Shown here piece after piece: positions 63,427-64,000 of a stretch of DNA of 64,000 bases. The notes beneath the pieces are model-generated. The model did no database searches and had not been told where the DNA came from. It saw only the letters and a list, made by a program, of their open reading frames with translations. Origin of the DNA: Streptomyces olivaceoviridis (GTDB lineage Bacteria; Actinomycetota; Actinomycetes; Streptomycetales; Streptomycetaceae); NCBI RefSeq assembly GCF_014650115.1, contig NZ_BMUI01000028.1:1-64000 (forward strand), given 5' to 3'. Each line of letters opens with the position of its first letter. Within the stretch, counting starts at the first letter, position 1. The position numbers were made by a program, and so were the translations under genes.

Positions 63427-64000
63427 CTAGTCTTCGCCCCGGCGCTGCACCAGGCGCCAGTTGATGATCGAGAAGAGGATGACGACGAGGAAGACGCCCC
63501 ACGCCACGGCGGCTCCGTAGCCGAAGTCGTTGTTGTCGAAGGTCTGCTGGAAGAAGTAGAGGACCATCGTGCGGCCCGCGTGGCCGGGACCGCCGGAGAA
63601 CGTGGACTCGTTGGCGGTGTTCTGGAGCAGCACCTGCGGTTCGGAGAAGCTCTGGAGGCCGGTCACCGTGGACACGACGAGCACGAACAGCAGCACCGGC
63701 CGCAGCATCGGCAGCGTGATCCGGAAGAAGGTCTGCACGGGACCGGCGCCGTCCATGCGGGCCGCCTCGTACAGCTCGCTCGGGATGGTCTGGAGGCCGG
63801 CCAGGAAGATGATCGCGTTGTAGCCGGTCCACTGCCAGGTCATCAGCGTGGCGATGGCGATCTTGATGCCCCACGGCGTGTTCAGCCACGCCACCTGATC
63901 GAGGCCGACCGCCTGCAAGAGGGCGTTCACCAGGCCGAAGTTGGTGGAGAAGACCGAGCCGAAGACGATCGCGACGGCCACCACCGAGGTGACGTTCGGC
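63427..64000 (-). CDS. Sugar ABC transporter permease, LacF/MalF type (partial)
   Basis: C-terminal 190 or so residues; the gene continues past the right edge. Helices include AIVFGSVFSTNFGLVNALLQ and VLLFVLVVSTVTGLQ; the EAA loop is ELYEAARMDGAGPVQTFFRI. Ends INWRLVQRRGED. The binding-protein gene is presumably further right, outside the window. Confidence 0.88.
   Translation of the reverse strand, partial: PNVTSVVAVAIVFGSVFSTNFGLVNALLQAVGLDQVAWLNTPWGIKIAIATLMTWQWTGYNAIIFLAGLQTIPSELYEAARMDGAGPVQTFFRITLPMLRPVLLFVLVVSTVTGLQSFSEPQVLLQNTANESTFSGGPGHAGRTMVLYFFQQTFDNNDFGYGAAVAWGVFLVVILFSIINWRLVQRRGED

Noticed and set aside
1..64000. tRNA or rRNA genes
   Set aside because: No cloverleaf with a CCA-end or T-loop pattern and no rRNA sequence noticed on either strand; a covariance-model scan would be needed to exclude them fully.

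Overview
The window reads as a chromosome segment of a Streptomyces-type actinomycete. G+C is very high, third codon positions are almost all G/C, GTG and TTG starts are frequent, many enzymes carry Tat or Sec signals and ricin-type (CBM13) lectin modules, and TTA codons are rare and confined to a few genes. All functional calls come from reading the translations; no database search was possible.

Layout. (1) 1-7 kb: maltose/maltodextrin locus with a divergent secreted pullulanase (partial), malE-malF-malG ABC importer, a GH13 alpha-glucosidase and a LacI regulator. (2) 7-12.6 kb: secreted GH27 alpha-galactosidase, divergent from GH43 and GH62 hemicellulases, with consensus promoters flanked by CGAA/TTCG palindromes. 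(3) 12.9-17.3 kb: fructosamine (Amadori product) locus frlR-frlD-frlB with divergent permease frlA and three TTGTC-N-GACAA operators. (4) 18-22.2 kb: a secreted GH71/99-like enzyme with a fascin-like domain, then a graveyard: fdhD fragment, truncated MFS gene, and IS701, IS3 and IS481 remnants around an intact small antitoxin-like gene. (5) 22.2-28.6 kb: VOC protein with divergent WYL regulator, an orphan acyl-CoA oxidase with two TTA codons, a frameshifted whiB-like gene and an MFS transporter. (6) 28.8-34.8 kb: NCS1 permease paired with an intracellular GH106-like hydrolase, a cas3 scrap, and a PaaK-type ligase. (7) 36.3-44.1 kb: four secreted ricin-tagged enzymes in a row (GH54, GH59, GH29, CE1). 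(8) 44.3-50 kb: OGG-fold protein, unknown proteins, IS5 remnant, methyltransferase with a 65-residue upstream protein, LysR regulator and a dehydrogenase-NTF2 fusion. (9) 50.3-54.8 kb: a two-gene conflict-type system, Trypco1 plus a 1381-residue trypsin-NTPase-TM-WD40 protein. (10) 55.3-64 kb: peptidoglycan amidase, SDR and IS701 scraps, a lipoprotein, and a lactose-type operon (two permeases and GH2 beta-galactosidase).

How it fits together. Most intact genes serve uptake and breakdown of plant, fungal or animal glycans: starch, arabinoxylan, galactosides, fucosides, galactolipids, feruloyl esters and glycated amines. Secreted enzymes work outside the cell while ABC, APC, NCS1 and MFS carriers import the products. 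The GH43 and GH54 promoters are clearly homologous and probably share a regulator although 27 kb apart. The scraps of transposases, cas3, fdhD, whiB and SDR genes show an accessory region with repeated insertion and decay. The most unusual system is the Trypco1/trypsin-NTPase-WD40 pair, whose first gene carries a TTA codon and so may be tied to development through bldA.
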